Positions 23,020 to 33,378 of a stretch of DNA of 41,685 nucleotides are shown in pieces. The translations under genes and the position numbers were made by a program. The notes beneath the pieces were generated by a model. That model saw only the letters and a program-made list of their open reading frames with translations, searched no databases and was not told the DNA's origin. Each line of letters begins with the position of its first letter. Position 1 is the stretch's first letter. The stretch spans positions 1 to 41,685 of the forward strand of contig CALVPX010000012.1 in the NCBI GenBank assembly GCA_944354265.1, read 5' to 3'. This DNA comes from an uncultured Clostridia bacterium (lineage in GTDB: Bacteria > Bacillota > Clostridia > Christensenellales > Borkfalkiaceae).

Positions 23020-23892
23020 ATGAAGATTTCAGACGGCTGGAAGGATTACAAAATAATAGCCACGGGCGACGGCATGAAGCTAGAACTCTGGGGCGACGTG
23101 TGCCTTCTCCGCCCCGACCCGCAGGTCATATGGAAGAGCTCCTTTGACCTCTATTCCTACCCGGGCATAGACGCCGTCTACCGCCGCAGCTCAAAGGGGG
23201 GCGGCGCGTGGGAGAGGAGGAAGTCCTTCCCCGACGAATGGAACATAAGTTATAAAGATTTAACCTTTAAAATAAAGCCCATGGGCTTCAAGCACACGGG
23301 GCTCTTCCCTGAACAGGCCGTCAATTGGGACGCCATGCGCGCCGCAATCGAGCGCCAAAAACTTGCCCGCCCCGATAAAAAGATAAGGGTTTTGAACCTC
23401 TTTGCCTACACGGGCGGCGCCTCGGTCGCCTGCGCCAAGTCGGGCGCGGAGGTCACCCACGTCGACGCTGCAAAGGGCATGGTTGAGCGTGCAGGCGAAA
23501 ACGCCCGCCTCTCGGGTATAAATTCGGGCATTCGCTATATAATTGACGACTGCGCAAAGTTCGTCGCCCGCGAAATCCGCCGCGGCAACTTTTACGATGC
23601 GATAATAATGGACCCGCCAAGCTACGGCCGCGGTCCCGGCGGCGAAATGTGGAAGATAGAGGACAACCTGTACGACTTTGTCGAGCAGTGTTCAAAAGTG
23701 CTCGTCCCCGACCCGCTCTTTGTGCTCATCAACAGCTACACAACGGGGCTTCAGCCCTGCGTAATAAGCAACATCTTAAAGCTGACCTTAAAAAATTTCA
23801 AGGGCACCGTTCAGGCCTATGAAGTGGGGTTGCCCACGGAGGAGGGGATCCCTCTGCCGTGTGGGGCAAGCGGCCTTTTCATCGGCGAATAA
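23020..23892 (+). CDS. Class I SAM-dependent rRNA methyltransferase (RlmI-like)
   Basis: 290 aa. N-terminal beta region, then the Rossmann methyltransferase core: VLNLFAYTGGASVACA (motif I, SAM binding, about 124-140), THVDAAKGMVERAGENARLS, and the catalytic/base-binding MDPPSYGRG (about 199-207). The DPPS form is the one in RlmI/RlmK-type rRNA methyltransferases (COG1092 family). It is shorter than E. coli RlmI, so a separate PUA domain is probably reduced or absent. Target base unknown. No ribosome site; see the leaderless promoter. Confidence 0.87.
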   Translation: MKISDGWKDYKIIATGDGMKLELWGDVCLLRPDPQVIWKSSFDLYSYPGIDAVYRRSSKGGGAWERRKSFPDEWNISYKDLTFKIKPMGFKHTGLFPEQAVNWDAMRAAIERQKLARPDKKIRVLNLFAYTGGASVACAKSGAEVTHVDAAKGMVERAGENARLSGINSGIRYIIDDCAKFVAREIRRGNFYDAIIMDPPSYGRGPGGEMWKIEDNLYDFVEQCSKVLVPDPLFVLINSYTTGLQPCVISNILKLTLKNFKGTVQAYEVGLPTEEGIPLPCGASGLFIGE

Positions 23893-24020
23893 AAGGCGAA
23901 TAAAATTTGCGTCGCAATACGGTGTCGCGCTGCGACAACTTTCGGTCATTTACGGCTTAGTAAACTCTCTCAAGTTTTCCTCGCGCTCCTTGTCTTGCTC
24001 GCAACTTTTATCCGCCGAGT

Positions 24021-24042
24021 GCGCAAAACTACGGTTTTGCGC
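24021..24042 (+). terminator. Hairpin downstream of the methyltransferase
   Basis: GCGCAAAAC, loop TACG, GTTTTGCGC, followed at a short distance by a T run (24056-24061). The preceding 23893-24020 holds no gene that I can support. Confidence 0.55.
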
Positions 24043-24097
24043 GAGTTATTGGTGATTTTTTAGGTGTTTTCAGTATATTAAATGATTGCGCCTCAAC

Positions 24098-24212
24098 GTC
24101 ATACTGAGCGGAGGCACGAAGTGCCGTAGTCGAATGTATCTTGCTCGATTATAACCAAACAAGATCTTTCGACTTCAGGCGTTGCACGCTCCGCCTTTCG
24201 CTCAAGATGACA
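24098..24212. repeat. Family A repeat, copy 3
   Basis: GTCATACTGAGCGGAGG ... GTCGAATGTATCTTG ... CAAGATCTTTCGACTTC ... CTCAAGATGAC. Inverted arms make one long imperfect hairpin. Lies in the 392-base gap 23893-24284. Confidence 0.7.
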
Positions 24213-24235
24213 GGGAGAGAATAAACAAACACCTT

Positions 24236-24264
24236 TTGGAAATTCCATGTTTTTTATATTTAAT
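24236..24264 (+). promoter_or_regulatory. Promoter of the pseudouridine synthase gene
   Basis: TTGGAA (24236-24241), 17 bases, TTTAAT (24259-24264). It lies 20 bases before the ATG, with AAAGGTAA as ribosome site. Confidence 0.55.
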
Positions 24265-24284
24265 AATACAAGCAAAGGTAAATT

Positions 24285-24974
24285 ATGCTCGATAGCGATT
24301 TGGTAATACTTTACGAAGACAACCACATAATCGTCGTGCTTAAGCCGCAGAACGTGGCTTGCTGTCCCGATGAAAGCGGCGACGACAACCTTTTCGACTG
24401 CGTAAAGCGGTATATCAAGGTGACTTACGACAAGCCCGGCAACGTATTTTTGGGACTCGTCCACAGGCTTGACAGACCCACGGGCGGCGTCATGGTGTAC
24501 GCCAAAACTTCAAAGGCGGCGGCGAGGCTGTCCGAGCAGATGCGCACGGGCGGGTTTGAAAAGCTCTACTTCGCCGTGCTCTGCGGATGTCCTTCAAAGC
24601 CGCGCGCCACGCTCGAAAATTACCTGCGCAAAAACTCGCTCAACAACATGGTGTACGTCTGCACTCAGACGGAGGAGGGGGCTAAGTTCGCCTCGCTCGA
24701 ATACACCGTCCTTGGGCAGAAGGGTGCCCTGACCCTTGCTCAAATCAAACTGCACACGGGCAGAACGCATCAGATACGCGTTCAGATGGCGGCCATAAAC
24801 TGCCCGCTCTACGGCGACATGCGTTACGGCGGCGAAAACGCCGTAAAGGGCAAGCTTGCGCTGTGGGCGTACTCGCTGCGCTTCACCCACCCCACCACGG
24901 GCGAAAAGCTGCGCTTCGAAATCGAACCCCCCAAGGACGAAAAGCCGTGGAACAACTTTGACATTAAGTTGTAA
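24285..24974 (+). CDS. RluA-family RNA pseudouridine synthase
   Basis: 229 aa. Isomerises specific uridines of RNA. Visible: ILYEDNHIIVVLKPQNVACC start of the catalytic domain, LVHRLDRPTGGVMVYAKT with the catalytic Asp (HRLD), KLYFAVLCG, and LHTGRTHQIRVQM, the conserved late motif. There is no N-terminal S4 domain, so it is the short RluA/YlyB-like form rather than RluD. The rRNA or tRNA target cannot be told. Confidence 0.92.
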   Translation: MLDSDLVILYEDNHIIVVLKPQNVACCPDESGDDNLFDCVKRYIKVTYDKPGNVFLGLVHRLDRPTGGVMVYAKTSKAAARLSEQMRTGGFEKLYFAVLCGCPSKPRATLENYLRKNSLNNMVYVCTQTEEGAKFASLEYTVLGQKGALTLAQIKLHTGRTHQIRVQMAAINCPLYGDMRYGGENAVKGKLALWAYSLRFTHPTTGEKLRFEIEPPKDEKPWNNFDIKL

Positions 24975-25031
24975 GTCATTTTAGTTGTCGTTTCAACTAA
25001 GCGGACGGGCAAGTTGTGGTAAAACATTATT

Positions 25032-25080
25032 ATAGCCTCCACTTTTTTAAAAGGGGAGGTGTCATGCTTTAGCATGACGG
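25032..25080. repeat. Family B end fragment
   Basis: TAGCCTCCACTTTTTTAAAA continues into GGGGAGG and a hairpin GTCATGC, TTTA, GCATGAC (25061-25078). It resembles the end of the family B element at 27980. With copy A4 and the promoter it accounts for most of 24975-25478. Confidence 0.55.
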
Positions 25081-25111
25081 AAGGGTTTGGCTTAAAAATA
25101 ATTTACCGCAA

Positions 25112-25212
25112 TGCCATACTGAGCGGAGTCGAAGTATCTAGTCGGGTCAAACCCGAACAAGATCTTTCGACTTCGTTCGTCACAAATGTTCCTCACTTCG
25201 CTCAAGATGACA
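25112..25212. repeat. Family A repeat, copy 4
   Basis: GCCATACTGAGCGGAGTCGA ... GGGTCAAACCCGAACAAGATC ends with CTCAAGATGAC; the same arms as 24098-24212, with a different central loop. Confidence 0.7.
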
Positions 25213-25387
25213 GAGGAACCCACCCACCCCAAAATGCGCTTCGCGCTATAAAGCCACCGCGATAATGAAAGTTTAAAATAATTAACGTCGCAAGAGGAAC
25301 CCGCCTTCTCACACGGCGATAGCCAAGACTTGCGTTAATGTTTTCCGTTAATTTTTCGTGAAAAGTTTGCTGCGCTTTTTAAATTGA

Positions 25388-25416
25388 TTGACAACTTATT
25401 TATATTATAGTATTAT
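25388..25416 (+). promoter_or_regulatory. Strong promoter of the surface protein gene
   Basis: Perfect TTGACA (25388-25393), 17-base AT-rich spacer, TATTAT (25411-25416). This is the closest to consensus in the window. Leader of about 55 bases. Confidence 0.85.
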
Positions 25417-25478
25417 TTGCAGTGTGCGCACGGGTTGCGCACCTCTTTCAACCCCAAAGTTTACAAGGTTAATATTTT

Positions 25479-27848
25479 ATGAAGAAACTTAAATTATCAT
25501 TACTCGCCGTATCCGCGGTCTGCGCCGTTGCGGCATCGGCAATGGCTTTCACTACAGTTGCGGCCGCCGACGACGACTACAGAAACGTAACCCTCAACGG
25601 TACGAATGTATTCTACACCGGCGTGGACGCCGCGTCCATTGCAACCGTCCGCCTCGACGACGACTCCGAGGATGGGTATACCGACTATACCGCCTTCCAC
25701 ATGAGCGACGGGCAGAGCGTCACGTTCCGCAAAAACCTCGCCTATAATTGGTGGGAAGCGGACGAAAACGGTTACGGCGTCAATAAAAAATTCGAAATGA
25801 CCATAGGTTTTGAAGATATCTCCTTCTCAAGCTATGTTATAGGCTTCCAATCACAGCAGTATAACATCACCGAGGACGGCGTCTCTGACAACTACCTCGT
25901 GTTCAAGCCTTCGGACGGCGCGCTTGAGCTGTACATCTCCGAGAGTGAGGAGGTAGCAGAGGACGAGGAGCCCTCCGTAGTGCTTGAAGATTATTCATCC
26001 ATAACCGTGGCCTTCGGTCAGTTTGCAGACGGCGACTATTCAATTCTCGTCAACGGCGAGGAAGAGGGACTGTTTGTAAACGTCCGCGAAAATTATGCCT
26101 CATATGTTTCTTCGGGCGATTCTGCGGCTACACCCATAACCTTCACCGTTCACTTCGACGAGTCCGCCGCAGACGACGCTGCGGTCGACATGATAATGTA
26201 CTCCCTCAACGGACAGAGCTTTGAAGTTTTCGACGCCGAATACGACGACGAGGGCGCCCTCTCAGGCGGCACCATTCACGACGACAAGGCTCCCGTTGTC
26301 TGCCTCGACACCGGTCTCAACTACCTGACCTACGGCGACGAAGTGGACATCGACTACACCGTAATCGACGTCATTGCCTCCTCGCCGAGAAGCACGGTAA
26401 AATATTACGTTCTCACCAACGCACAGTTCAATTCTGAAGATTTTGAGTACAACAATACCGCCGACGAGGACGAGCTGTTCATGGAAGTCACCACTTCCTC
26501 CGACTACAGGCTGCTCCGCGATCAGTACACCTACGTTCCCGACCTCTCGGATAGCGGCGTGGTCGAAAATGAGCTCGGCTACAGCACCTACGGCCTCGTA
26601 AAGGTATGCCTGTATGTCAGGGACACCACCTCGTCGAGGGCGCAGACGGCCGACGTATTCATGGATTGGTACGTTCCCCAAGATTATAAGGTGGACATCT
26701 CCACCATAAAGGGAGTGGAGTCTACGGCTAGCAGCACCTTCATAAGGATGCTCGAGGACGCTCAGGGCGCGACCTATGCCGATGAAAGCGTAGTCGACCT
26801 CGAGACATATAAAGCTTATATCGCCCGTGTGCAGGAGGAGTATCAGGCAAAGATCGACGCGTACATCGCCGACGAAAACGTATACCCCGACGGCCTGCAT
26901 GCAAGCTCGGAATCCAACCTCTACCTGCCCGATTTTTCAGGCTATGTGACCGATAACCTCGGCGGATATACCGACCTCAAGTACTCCATCTATTACAGGA
27001 CGAGCTCGACGGGTTCGACAACCAACCTCGATTACAATGCCCTCGCCATGACCGTCTCCGAAGCGGACGTAACTTACCGCTTCACCATCTATGTCTCCGA
27101 CGCGGCAGGCAACCCCATGTACTACCCCGATGAAAACGGCGAACTGCAGACCATTTCCACAGAGAACATTTGGGACGAGGACTTTGCAGAGCTGTTGCCC
27201 TTCTTCGAAGTGTCTGTCGACTACAGGGCGGCAACCGTTGAAGAGCCCGGCACTCAGTCGGTAGGCTATGTCGGCTCCACTTACAACTCCGCTTCGTTCG
27301 ACATCAAGGGCGTCTCCGGCACATACTCGGCGACGTATAACCTGTATATATTTGACCGTGACGCCTTCTATGCCGCAACCGGCGTGGAACTGTCGTACAA
27401 CGACGTGGTCGACAACGCCTATGCGCTCTTCTTCGATTCGTACGAGGACGAAAACGGCAACACATACGAAAACACAAGGCAGTACTTCACCCTCGTCACC
27501 GACGAGGAGGACTACGCAGATTACGAATGGAATTCAACCAACGTCACATTCGTTCCTCAGGATCCCTCCGAATTCTACGTCGTCCGCCTCACGTTGAAGG
27601 ACACGGGGCTTTCAAATCAGATGACAGACAGCTTCCTCGTAGTGCGTGCGTCTGCACGCGCCGCCGAAATTTACGGCGAGGACAATTGGGTGCAGAACAA
27701 CATCGCCTCAATCGTGCTGTTCAGCGTGGCGGGCGTGTTCTTCATCACGTTTGTCGTCCTGCTCATCGTCAAGCCCAAGGATAAGGGCGATATCGACGTC
27801 ATCGCCGCAGACGTAGAGCAGAAGAAGGCAAAGAAATCTAAAAAGTAA
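25479..27848 (+). CDS. Large exported surface protein, membrane-anchored
   Basis: 789 aa. Signal peptide MKKLKLSLLAVSAVCAVAAS with an AMAFTTVAAA cleavage region, a long Asp/Tyr/Thr-rich beta-strand ectodomain with Ig- or lectin-like strand patterns (no recognised domain), then a C-terminal transmembrane helix at about 742-764 (IASIVLFSVAGVFFITFVVL) and a Lys-rich cytosolic tail. There is no LPXTG, so anchoring is by the helix, not sortase. The near-consensus promoter and perfect 23-bp terminator suggest high expression. The function is unknown; single-gene unit. Confidence 0.85.
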   Translation: MKKLKLSLLAVSAVCAVAASAMAFTTVAAADDDYRNVTLNGTNVFYTGVDAASIATVRLDDDSEDGYTDYTAFHMSDGQSVTFRKNLAYNWWEADENGYGVNKKFEMTIGFEDISFSSYVIGFQSQQYNITEDGVSDNYLVFKPSDGALELYISESEEVAEDEEPSVVLEDYSSITVAFGQFADGDYSILVNGEEEGLFVNVRENYASYVSSGDSAATPITFTVHFDESAADDAAVDMIMYSLNGQSFEVFDAEYDDEGALSGGTIHDDKAPVVCLDTGLNYLTYGDEVDIDYTVIDVIASSPRSTVKYYVLTNAQFNSEDFEYNNTADEDELFMEVTTSSDYRLLRDQYTYVPDLSDSGVVENELGYSTYGLVKVCLYVRDTTSSRAQTADVFMDWYVPQDYKVDISTIKGVESTASSTFIRMLEDAQGATYADESVVDLETYKAYIARVQEEYQAKIDAYIADENVYPDGLHASSESNLYLPDFSGYVTDNLGGYTDLKYSIYYRTSSTGSTTNLDYNALAMTVSEADVTYRFTIYVSDAAGNPMYYPDENGELQTISTENIWDEDFAELLPFFEVSVDYRAATVEEPGTQSVGYVGSTYNSASFDIKGVSGTYSATYNLYIFDRDAFYAATGVELSYNDVVDNAYALFFDSYEDENGNTYENTRQYFTLVTDEEDYADYEWNSTNVTFVPQDPSEFYVVRLTLKDTGLSNQMTDSFLVVRASARAAEIYGEDNWVQNNIASIVLFSVAGVFFITFVVLLIVKPKDKGDIDVIAADVEQKKAKKSKK

Positions 27849-27867
27849 GGGCTGCAAATTTGCATTA

Positions 27868-27917
27868 ACTAAAAAGCTGCGGTGCGCACCGTTTGGTGCG
27901 CACCGCAGCTTTTTAGT
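27868..27917. terminator. Perfect 23-bp terminator hairpin
   Basis: Arms 27868-27890 and 27895-27917 (ACTAAAAAGCTGCGG...), loop GTTT; A and T tracts lie within the arms, so it works in both directions. Confidence 0.9.
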
Positions 27918-27979
27918 GAAGTTTTGCGCCGCCACGCAAATTATAGCAAAAAATGCGCCTGCGGCGCAATACATTATTA

Positions 27980-28225
27980 TAGGCTCCACTTTTTTAAAAG
28001 GACGAGTGCGGAATTATTCAAACAATAGTTATCTATTGTTTGTCCGCACGGAGAGAAGCAAACGCATTCGTCTCCGCGTTTGCGGTGACCGAGCCAACGG
28101 ATATCCTTACCGTTGGCGAGACGCTGTCGACCGTAGGGAGACTGAAGGGTTTTTATTCTTCTTTACAAACCCTATCGGCGCATCCGCGCCACTTCCCCTT
28201 AACTAAGGGGAAGCTTATGGACGGT
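27980..28225. repeat. Family B MITE-like element, copy 2 (inverted relative to copy 1)
   Basis: TAGGCTCCACTTTTTT start; 27980-28152 equals the reverse complement of 4401-4573 except about two bases by eye. The right part diverges and ends with CTTCCCCTTAACTAAGGGGA. A family A half-copy (CTCAACATGAC at about 28277-28287) follows. Together with the terminator and the parE promoter they fill 27849-28435. Confidence 0.8.
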
Positions 28226-28347
28226 GTTTCAGAGTGCTGCACTTCCTAGTCCGACGACGTTCGCTTAGCTCGCTTCACTCAACATGACAGATGAGTCCGC
28301 CCTGTAAAAAATTTGTGCGTTTTGCACACAATAAATGGGCATAGGCC

Positions 28348-28376
28348 TTGCGTTTTTGTACAATATATGGTATAAT
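28348..28376 (+). promoter_or_regulatory. parE promoter
   Basis: Extended -10 TGGTATAAT (TATAAT at 28371-28376), with TTGCGT 17 bases upstream. A second TATAAT at 28396 has no -35. Confidence 0.6.
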
Positions 28377-28435
28377 AATTGGGATAATCAACTGCTATAA
28401 TATCCGAATAATTTTCAATTTTACGGCGGGAAAAC

Positions 28436-30511
28436 ATGTCAGAAAAAAGTTACAACGCAAATGATTTAAAAATACTCGAAGGCTTAGAGGCCGTGCGCGT
28501 CCGCCCGGGCATGTACATCGGCTCCACGGGCGTCAAGGGTCTGCACCACATTCTGTGGGAGATTGTCGACAACTCCATCGACGAAGCCGCCAACGGCTAT
28601 GCCGACCACATTACCGTCACACTCCATGCCGACGGCTCCGCCTCGGTCGAGGACAACGGCCGCGGCATGCCCACGGACATGAACACCAAGGCTCACATGA
28701 GCGGCGTAGAGCTCATCTTCACCAAGCTGCACGCCGGCGGCAAGTTCGACAGCGAAAATTACGCCTTCTCGGGCGGCCTCCACGGCGTGGGTGCCTCGGT
28801 CACCAACGCCCTCTCGGCGTGGCTCAAGGTGGAGGTCTACCGCAAGACGGTCTTTAGAATGACCTTCAAGAGCTACTACGACAAATCCAAAAAGAAGTGG
28901 ATGTGCGGCGTTCCTGAAGCCCCGCTTGAAGATACGGGCGTAAAGACGGACAAGAAGGGCACATATGTGCGCTTCATGCCCGAAAAGGAGGTGTTTGAAA
29001 CGGTGGAGTGGAACTACGACACCGTATCGAAGCGCCTGAAGGAGCTCGCCTTTTTAAATAAGGGCGTGCGCATAGATCTCATAGACGAACGCACCCACTA
29101 CCGCGAGGAGGAAGTCACCGCCGACGACGGCGACACGGTGTTAAAGAAGGTCGCCCTGCCCAAAAAGGAGCCCGTCAGCTACAAGTACGACGGCGGCCTC
29201 GTCGACTTTGTAAGTTATTTAAACGAGGGCAAGACGGCCCTCTATTCAAACACGCTCTACTATTCAACCGTCAAGGACATTAAGGTCAAGGGTGCGGAGG
29301 CGGGCAAGATAAAGATAGAATTTGCCATCTGCCACACCAAGGACGACGAGGAGAGCCTGTATTCCTTCGTAAACAACATCTGCACCGTCGAGGGCGGCTA
29401 TCACGAGACGGGCTTCCACAACGGCCTTTTAAAGGTCATCAACGACTATGCAAAAAACAACGGCGTGCTCAAGGCCAAGGATTCCCCCTTCATCGTCGAC
29501 GACATAAAGGAGGGGCTTACCGCCGTGCTCACCGTCAAGATGAACAACGTCGAGTTCGAGGGGCAGACAAAGACCAAACTCGGCAATCCCGAGGTCAAGG
29601 CGCCCGTCGAGCAGGCGGTGGCAGAGGGACTCGCCTCCCTCATTTCTGCCCGCGGCAACAAGGGCGTGTTCGACGAGATAGCCAAAAAGGCAAAGTTCGC
29701 CGCCGACGACCGCATAAAGCACCGCGCCGAACGCGACATTGCCAAGGCCGCTTCGGACACCGACGATTTAAACCTTATCGGCAAGCTTGCCGCATGCTCG
29801 GGCAAGAATCCCGACATGAACGAGCTGTTCATAGTCGAGGGCGACTCTGCGGGCGGCACGGCAAAGCAGGCGAGGGTAAGGCAGTACCAATCCATTCTGC
29901 CCCTGCGCGGCAAGCCGCTCAACGTGCAGAAGAAGAGCGCCCTGCAGACCCTGCAGAACGAGGAGCTAAAGACTTTAATCTCGGCCATAGGCGCGGGCTT
30001 CAACAACTCCTTCGACGTCGAAAAGACGAGGTATAAAAAGGTAATCATCCTCTCCGATGCCGATCAGGACGGCCTGCATATACGCTGCATACTTTTGACA
30101 TTCTTCTTCAAATACATGCGCGACCTCGTAAAGGCGGGCTATGTGTATATAGGCATGCCTCCCCTGTACAAGGTGTACAAAAAGGACATGGAAATCTACG
30201 CCTACGACGACACCGAACTCGACGAGGCCATAAAAAAGGTGGGCAAGGGCTATCAGATTCAGCGCTACAAGGGCCTCGGCGAAATGTCCGCCGAACAGCT
30301 GTGGGACACCACCATGAATCCCGCCACCCGCAACCTCATTCAGGTGACAATAGAGGACGCCTCCGCCGCCAAGGACGTCATTGAAATGCTCATGGGCGAC
30401 AAGGTGGAGGGGCGCAAACAGTTCCTCGCGGAGAACGCAAACTTCAACAAAGTCGACGGGTTTATCGAAAAGGTAAACTTCAAGCGCGATGAAGGGGAGG
30501 CCTACGACTGA
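28436..30511 (+). CDS. parE: DNA topoisomerase IV subunit B
   Basis: 691 aa. ATPase subunit of a type IIA topoisomerase. GHKL ATP site: [61 protein letters not shown] and [20 protein letters not shown], and the C-terminal [19 protein letters not shown]. It is followed with a one-base overlap by a ParC-like A subunit. GyrB is the alternative; I prefer ParE because the partner lacks a GyrA-box and has a ParC-type QRDR, and because the TOPRIM reads [12 protein letters not shown] rather than the TDADVDGSHIRT of GyrB. Confidence 0.85.
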   Translation: MSEKSYNANDLKILEGLEAVRVRPGMYIGSTGVKGLHHILWEIVDNSIDEAANGYADHITVTLHADGSASVEDNGRGMPTDMNTKAHMSGVELIFTKLHAGGKFDSENYAFSGGLHGVGASVTNALSAWLKVEVYRKTVFRMTFKSYYDKSKKKWMCGVPEAPLEDTGVKTDKKGTYVRFMPEKEVFETVEWNYDTVSKRLKELAFLNKGVRIDLIDERTHYREEEVTADDGDTVLKKVALPKKEPVSYKYDGGLVDFVSYLNEGKTALYSNTLYYSTVKDIKVKGAEAGKIKIEFAICHTKDDEESLYSFVNNICTVEGGYHETGFHNGLLKVINDYAKNNGVLKAKDSPFIVDDIKEGLTAVLTVKMNNVEFEGQTKTKLGNPEVKAPVEQAVAEGLASLISARGNKGVFDEIAKKAKFAADDRIKHRAERDIAKAASDTDDLNLIGKLAACSGKNPDMNELFIVEGDSAGGTAKQARVRQYQSILPLRGKPLNVQKKSALQTLQNEELKTLISAIGAGFNNSFDVEKTRYKKVIILSDADQDGLHIRCILLTFFFKYMRDLVKAGYVYIGMPPLYKVYKKDMEIYAYDDTELDEAIKKVGKGYQIQRYKGLGEMSAEQLWDTTMNPATRNLIQVTIEDASAAKDVIEMLMGDKVEGRKQFLAENANFNKVDGFIEKVNFKRDEGEAYD

Positions 30512-33000
30512 TGGCACGAAAGAAAAATAACGACAATTTCCAAACGGCTATCCCTCAGGGCAATGTGTTCGTCACCCCGCTCGAGGAGGTTCTGCCTCAG
30601 GCCATGCTGCCCTATGCCGAGTTTGTCATCTTGGACAGGGCCCTGCCGAGGGTGGAGGACGGGCTCAAGCCCGTTCAGCGCCGCATACTCTACACCATGA
30701 TAGAGATGGGCTTAACTCCCGATAAGCCGCACAAAAAGTCGGCGCGCATCGTTGGCGACTGCATGGGCAAGTACCACCCCCACGGCGACAGCTCGGTCTA
30801 CGACGCAATGGTCAGAATGGCGCAGGACTTCAACATGCGCATGACGCTCATAAACGGCCACGGCAACTTCGGCTCGGTCGACGGCGACCCCGCCGCCGCC
30901 ATGAGGTATACCGAGGCTAGGCTCGAGCCTCTCGCCTTGGAACTGCTGCGCGATATCGACAAGGAGACCGTGCCCTTTTCATTCAACTTTGACGACAGCC
31001 TGTTGGAGCCGGACATTCTCCCCGGCAGGTTTCCCAACCTCCTTGTCAACGGCGCCAACGGCATAGCCGTCGGCCTTGCAACCAACATTCCCACGCACAA
31101 CTTGGGGGAAGTCATCGAGGGCGCCTGCGCCATGATAGACAACCCCAAAATCACCCTGCCTCAGCTCATGAAAATAGTCCCCGGCCCCGACTTTCCCACG
31201 GGCGGGTACATCATCAAAAACGAATTGGAGCAGGCATATAAGACGGGCAAGGGCAAAATTACCCTGCGCGCCAAGTACTCGGTTGAAAACGGCGAGGGCG
31301 GCAAAAAGCTCATCGTCATAACCGAACTGCCCTATCAGACCAACAAGGCCGAACTGCTCCGCAAAATAATGCTCCTCCGCGAGGAGAAGAAGGAGCAGCT
31401 CGCAGGCATTGCCGAAATTGTCGACGAGTCCGACCGCACGGGCATGCGCGCCGTCGTCGCCTGCAAAAAGAACGCCGACGTAGACGCCATCCTCGCCTAC
31501 CTTTTAAAGTACACCGATTTGGAGTGTACCTTCGGCATAAACATGGTGGCAATCGCCGGCGGCAAGCCCCAACAGCTCGGTTTGGTGGAAATTTTAAAGT
31601 ACTATGTCGACTATCAGCGCACCATTATCGTCCGCCGCACCAAGTACGACTTAAAGCAGGCCGAGGCCCGCTGCCATATCTTGGAGGGCCTTATAATCGG
31701 CGTGCACAACATCGACGAGGTGGTGGAGATAATCAAAAAGGCAGAGTCCACCCCCGACGCCCGCAGAAAGTTGATGGAGCGCTTCTCTTTAACCGAGCGT
31801 CAGGCTCAGGCCATTTTGGATCTGCGCCTCGCCCGCCTCACCAAGCTCGAGGTCACCAAGCTCGAAGAGGAGCTTGCCGAACTCAGGAAGAAGATAGAGG
31901 AGTACAGGGCCATTCTCGCCTCCAAGGAAAAGCAGATGGGCATAGTAAAGAGGGAGCTGCGCGAAATCAAGCAAAAGTACCCCTGCCCCCGCAAGTCGGT
32001 AATAGTCGACAGGGTCGAAGATATCGACGTGTACCGTCAGGACATAAAGCGGCCGTCGGCCGAATGGATTGCAGCAATCACCGCAAACGACTGCATAAAG
32101 TTCATGCAGAAGATAGACTTCGACGGCAAGTACAAAAAGCCGCTCTCACCCTCCTCAAAGGGCGATATCCTCTTCAAACAGACCCTGCCCTGCCTTTCGG
32201 ACGGAGTGCTTTTGGGCTTCACCAACTACGGCAACGCCGTCAAGCTCGAACTCGAGCAGTTCTCCGACGTGGAGTTCCGCGGCGCGGGCATTAAGCTCAA
32301 GTCCTTCTACGACGCGGCAATGAACGGCGAAAAGATAATCAAGCTGTTCGACATAACGGGCGGCCTGCCCGAAGGCGACGTCATTTTCTTCACCAAGCAG
32401 GGCATGGTCAAGCGCAGCCAATGGTCTGAATACGGCCTGTTGAAGGCGGTATATCCCGCAATCAAGTTCAAGACGGGCGACGAGCTTGTAAACGTTGAAA
32501 CCTTCGTCGGCGACGAGTACACCACCATGTGCTTTGTCACCAAGAACGGCATGTGCCTCAACGCCGCCACGGACGACGTGCCCTGTCAGGGCCGCATAGC
32601 CGCGGGCGTAAAGGGCATGCTCGTCGACGGAGACGACAGCGTGCTCTTCGCCACGCAGATAAACGGCGAGGGTGAAATAATAATCGTCACGGACAAGGGG
32701 CTGTTCAAGCGCGTAATCTCCTCGCTCATAGACCCCATCTCCCGCGGCAGAAAGGGCGTAATGATAACCGACTCCAAGTCGGGCGTGCTCTTTGCCGACT
32801 ACGTCACCGTGCCCTATAAGCTTGCGGTCACCTCCGAAGAGGGCACCGTCACCGAAATCGACACTGAGGACATCCCCATCGACGCCCGCCCCTCAAAGGG
32901 CAAGCCCATGAAGAGCGCGGGAATAACGTCGGTAAAGTCGGTCTGCGCCCTCAAATACAAGTCCGAATTCCCCGACGGCAACATTCAAATGAGGCTTTAA
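30511..33000 (+). CDS. parC: DNA topoisomerase IV subunit A
   Basis: 829 aa. DNA breakage-reunion subunit. Catalytic Tyr133 in [13 protein letters not shown]; quinolone region [16 protein letters not shown] (88-103), closer to ParC (GDSSIYDAM) than GyrA (GDSAVYDTI), with the usual Ser/Asp present. Coiled-coil tower and C-gate ([20 protein letters not shown]). The C-terminal half carries beta-pinwheel blades, but no QRRGGKG GyrA-box is present (nearest SRGRKGV), so wrapping supercoiling activity is unlikely. The ATG overlaps the parE stop (TGATG). Confidence 0.85.
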   Translation: MARKKNNDNFQTAIPQGNVFVTPLEEVLPQAMLPYAEFVILDRALPRVEDGLKPVQRRILYTMIEMGLTPDKPHKKSARIVGDCMGKYHPHGDSSVYDAMVRMAQDFNMRMTLINGHGNFGSVDGDPAAAMRYTEARLEPLALELLRDIDKETVPFSFNFDDSLLEPDILPGRFPNLLVNGANGIAVGLATNIPTHNLGEVIEGACAMIDNPKITLPQLMKIVPGPDFPTGGYIIKNELEQAYKTGKGKITLRAKYSVENGEGGKKLIVITELPYQTNKAELLRKIMLLREEKKEQLAGIAEIVDESDRTGMRAVVACKKNADVDAILAYLLKYTDLECTFGINMVAIAGGKPQQLGLVEILKYYVDYQRTIIVRRTKYDLKQAEARCHILEGLIIGVHNIDEVVEIIKKAESTPDARRKLMERFSLTERQAQAILDLRLARLTKLEVTKLEEELAELRKKIEEYRAILASKEKQMGIVKRELREIKQKYPCPRKSVIVDRVEDIDVYRQDIKRPSAEWIAAITANDCIKFMQKIDFDGKYKKPLSPSSKGDILFKQTLPCLSDGVLLGFTNYGNAVKLELEQFSDVEFRGAGIKLKSFYDAAMNGEKIIKLFDITGGLPEGDVIFFTKQGMVKRSQWSEYGLLKAVYPAIKFKTGDELVNVETFVGDEYTTMCFVTKNGMCLNAATDDVPCQGRIAAGVKGMLVDGDDSVLFATQINGEGEIIIVTDKGLFKRVISSLIDPISRGRKGVMITDSKSGVLFADYVTVPYKLAVTSEEGTVTEIDTEDIPIDARPSKGKPMKSAGITSVKSVCALKYKSEFPDGNIQMRL

Positions 33001-33057
33001 AACTCAACCTGACTGCCCACGAGCGCCATGCGCGAAGTATGGCAATGTGCAGATGAA

Positions 33058-33089
33058 ACTTTAACAGGCATATATATGCCTGTTAAAGT
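33058..33089. terminator. 32-bp perfect palindrome after parC
   Basis: ACTTTAACAGGCATAT followed by its exact reverse complement. It could end the parE-parC transcript although no T run follows; it is also the first hairpin of the array that follows. Confidence 0.6.
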
Positions 33090-33218
33090 GTGAAATTCAC
33101 GCTTCGCGTGAGTGAAGTTCCGCTTTTGCGGAGTGAAGTACCGCCCCACTCCTCACTCAAATTGACATTATCTCAGTGCGGTGTGAAGTTTTTTCGCGCA
33201 AACGCGAAAAAGTTGTGG
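33090..33218. repeat. Punctuated hairpin array, left arm (GTGAAGT heptamers)
   Basis: Small hairpins separated by GTGAAGT: GTGAAAT 33090-33096; TCACGC/GCGTGA 33097-33111; GTGAAGT 33112-33118; TCCGC/GCGGA 33119-33132; GTGAAGT 33133-33139; ACCGC/GCGGT 33140-33182; GTGAAGT 33183-33189; TTTTTCGCG/CGCGAAAAA 33190-33211. The hairpin sequences differ; only the heptamer is conserved. Confidence 0.75.
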
Positions 33219-33239
33219 TGAGTATCTATGCGCCGCAGG

Positions 33240-33357
33240 CGCACCCCTTTGTCATTTCGACCGAAGCGGAGAAATCTCGGAGCTGCCATTGTCGCGCTAA
33301 TCGCGCAGATTTCTCGGAAAGCTCGAAATGACAATGGCAGCGACGGACAAAGGGGAG
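33240..33357. repeat. Family A repeat, copy 6, between the two array arms
   Basis: Outer CACCCCTTTGTC/GACAAAGGGG, then GTCATTTCGACCGAAGCGG with CGAAATGAC, inner AGCTGCCATTGTC/GACAATGGCAGC and GAGAAATCT/AGATTTCTC: four nested inverted repeats. Confidence 0.75.
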
Positions 33358-33378
33358 TATAATTATTTTTACCGCCAC

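Noticed and set aside
28436-33000. gyrB-gyrA instead of parE-parC
   Set aside because: No GyrA-box, ParC-type GDSSVYDAM region and a TOPRIM sequence unlike GyrB; not absolutely excluded without seeing the other pair.
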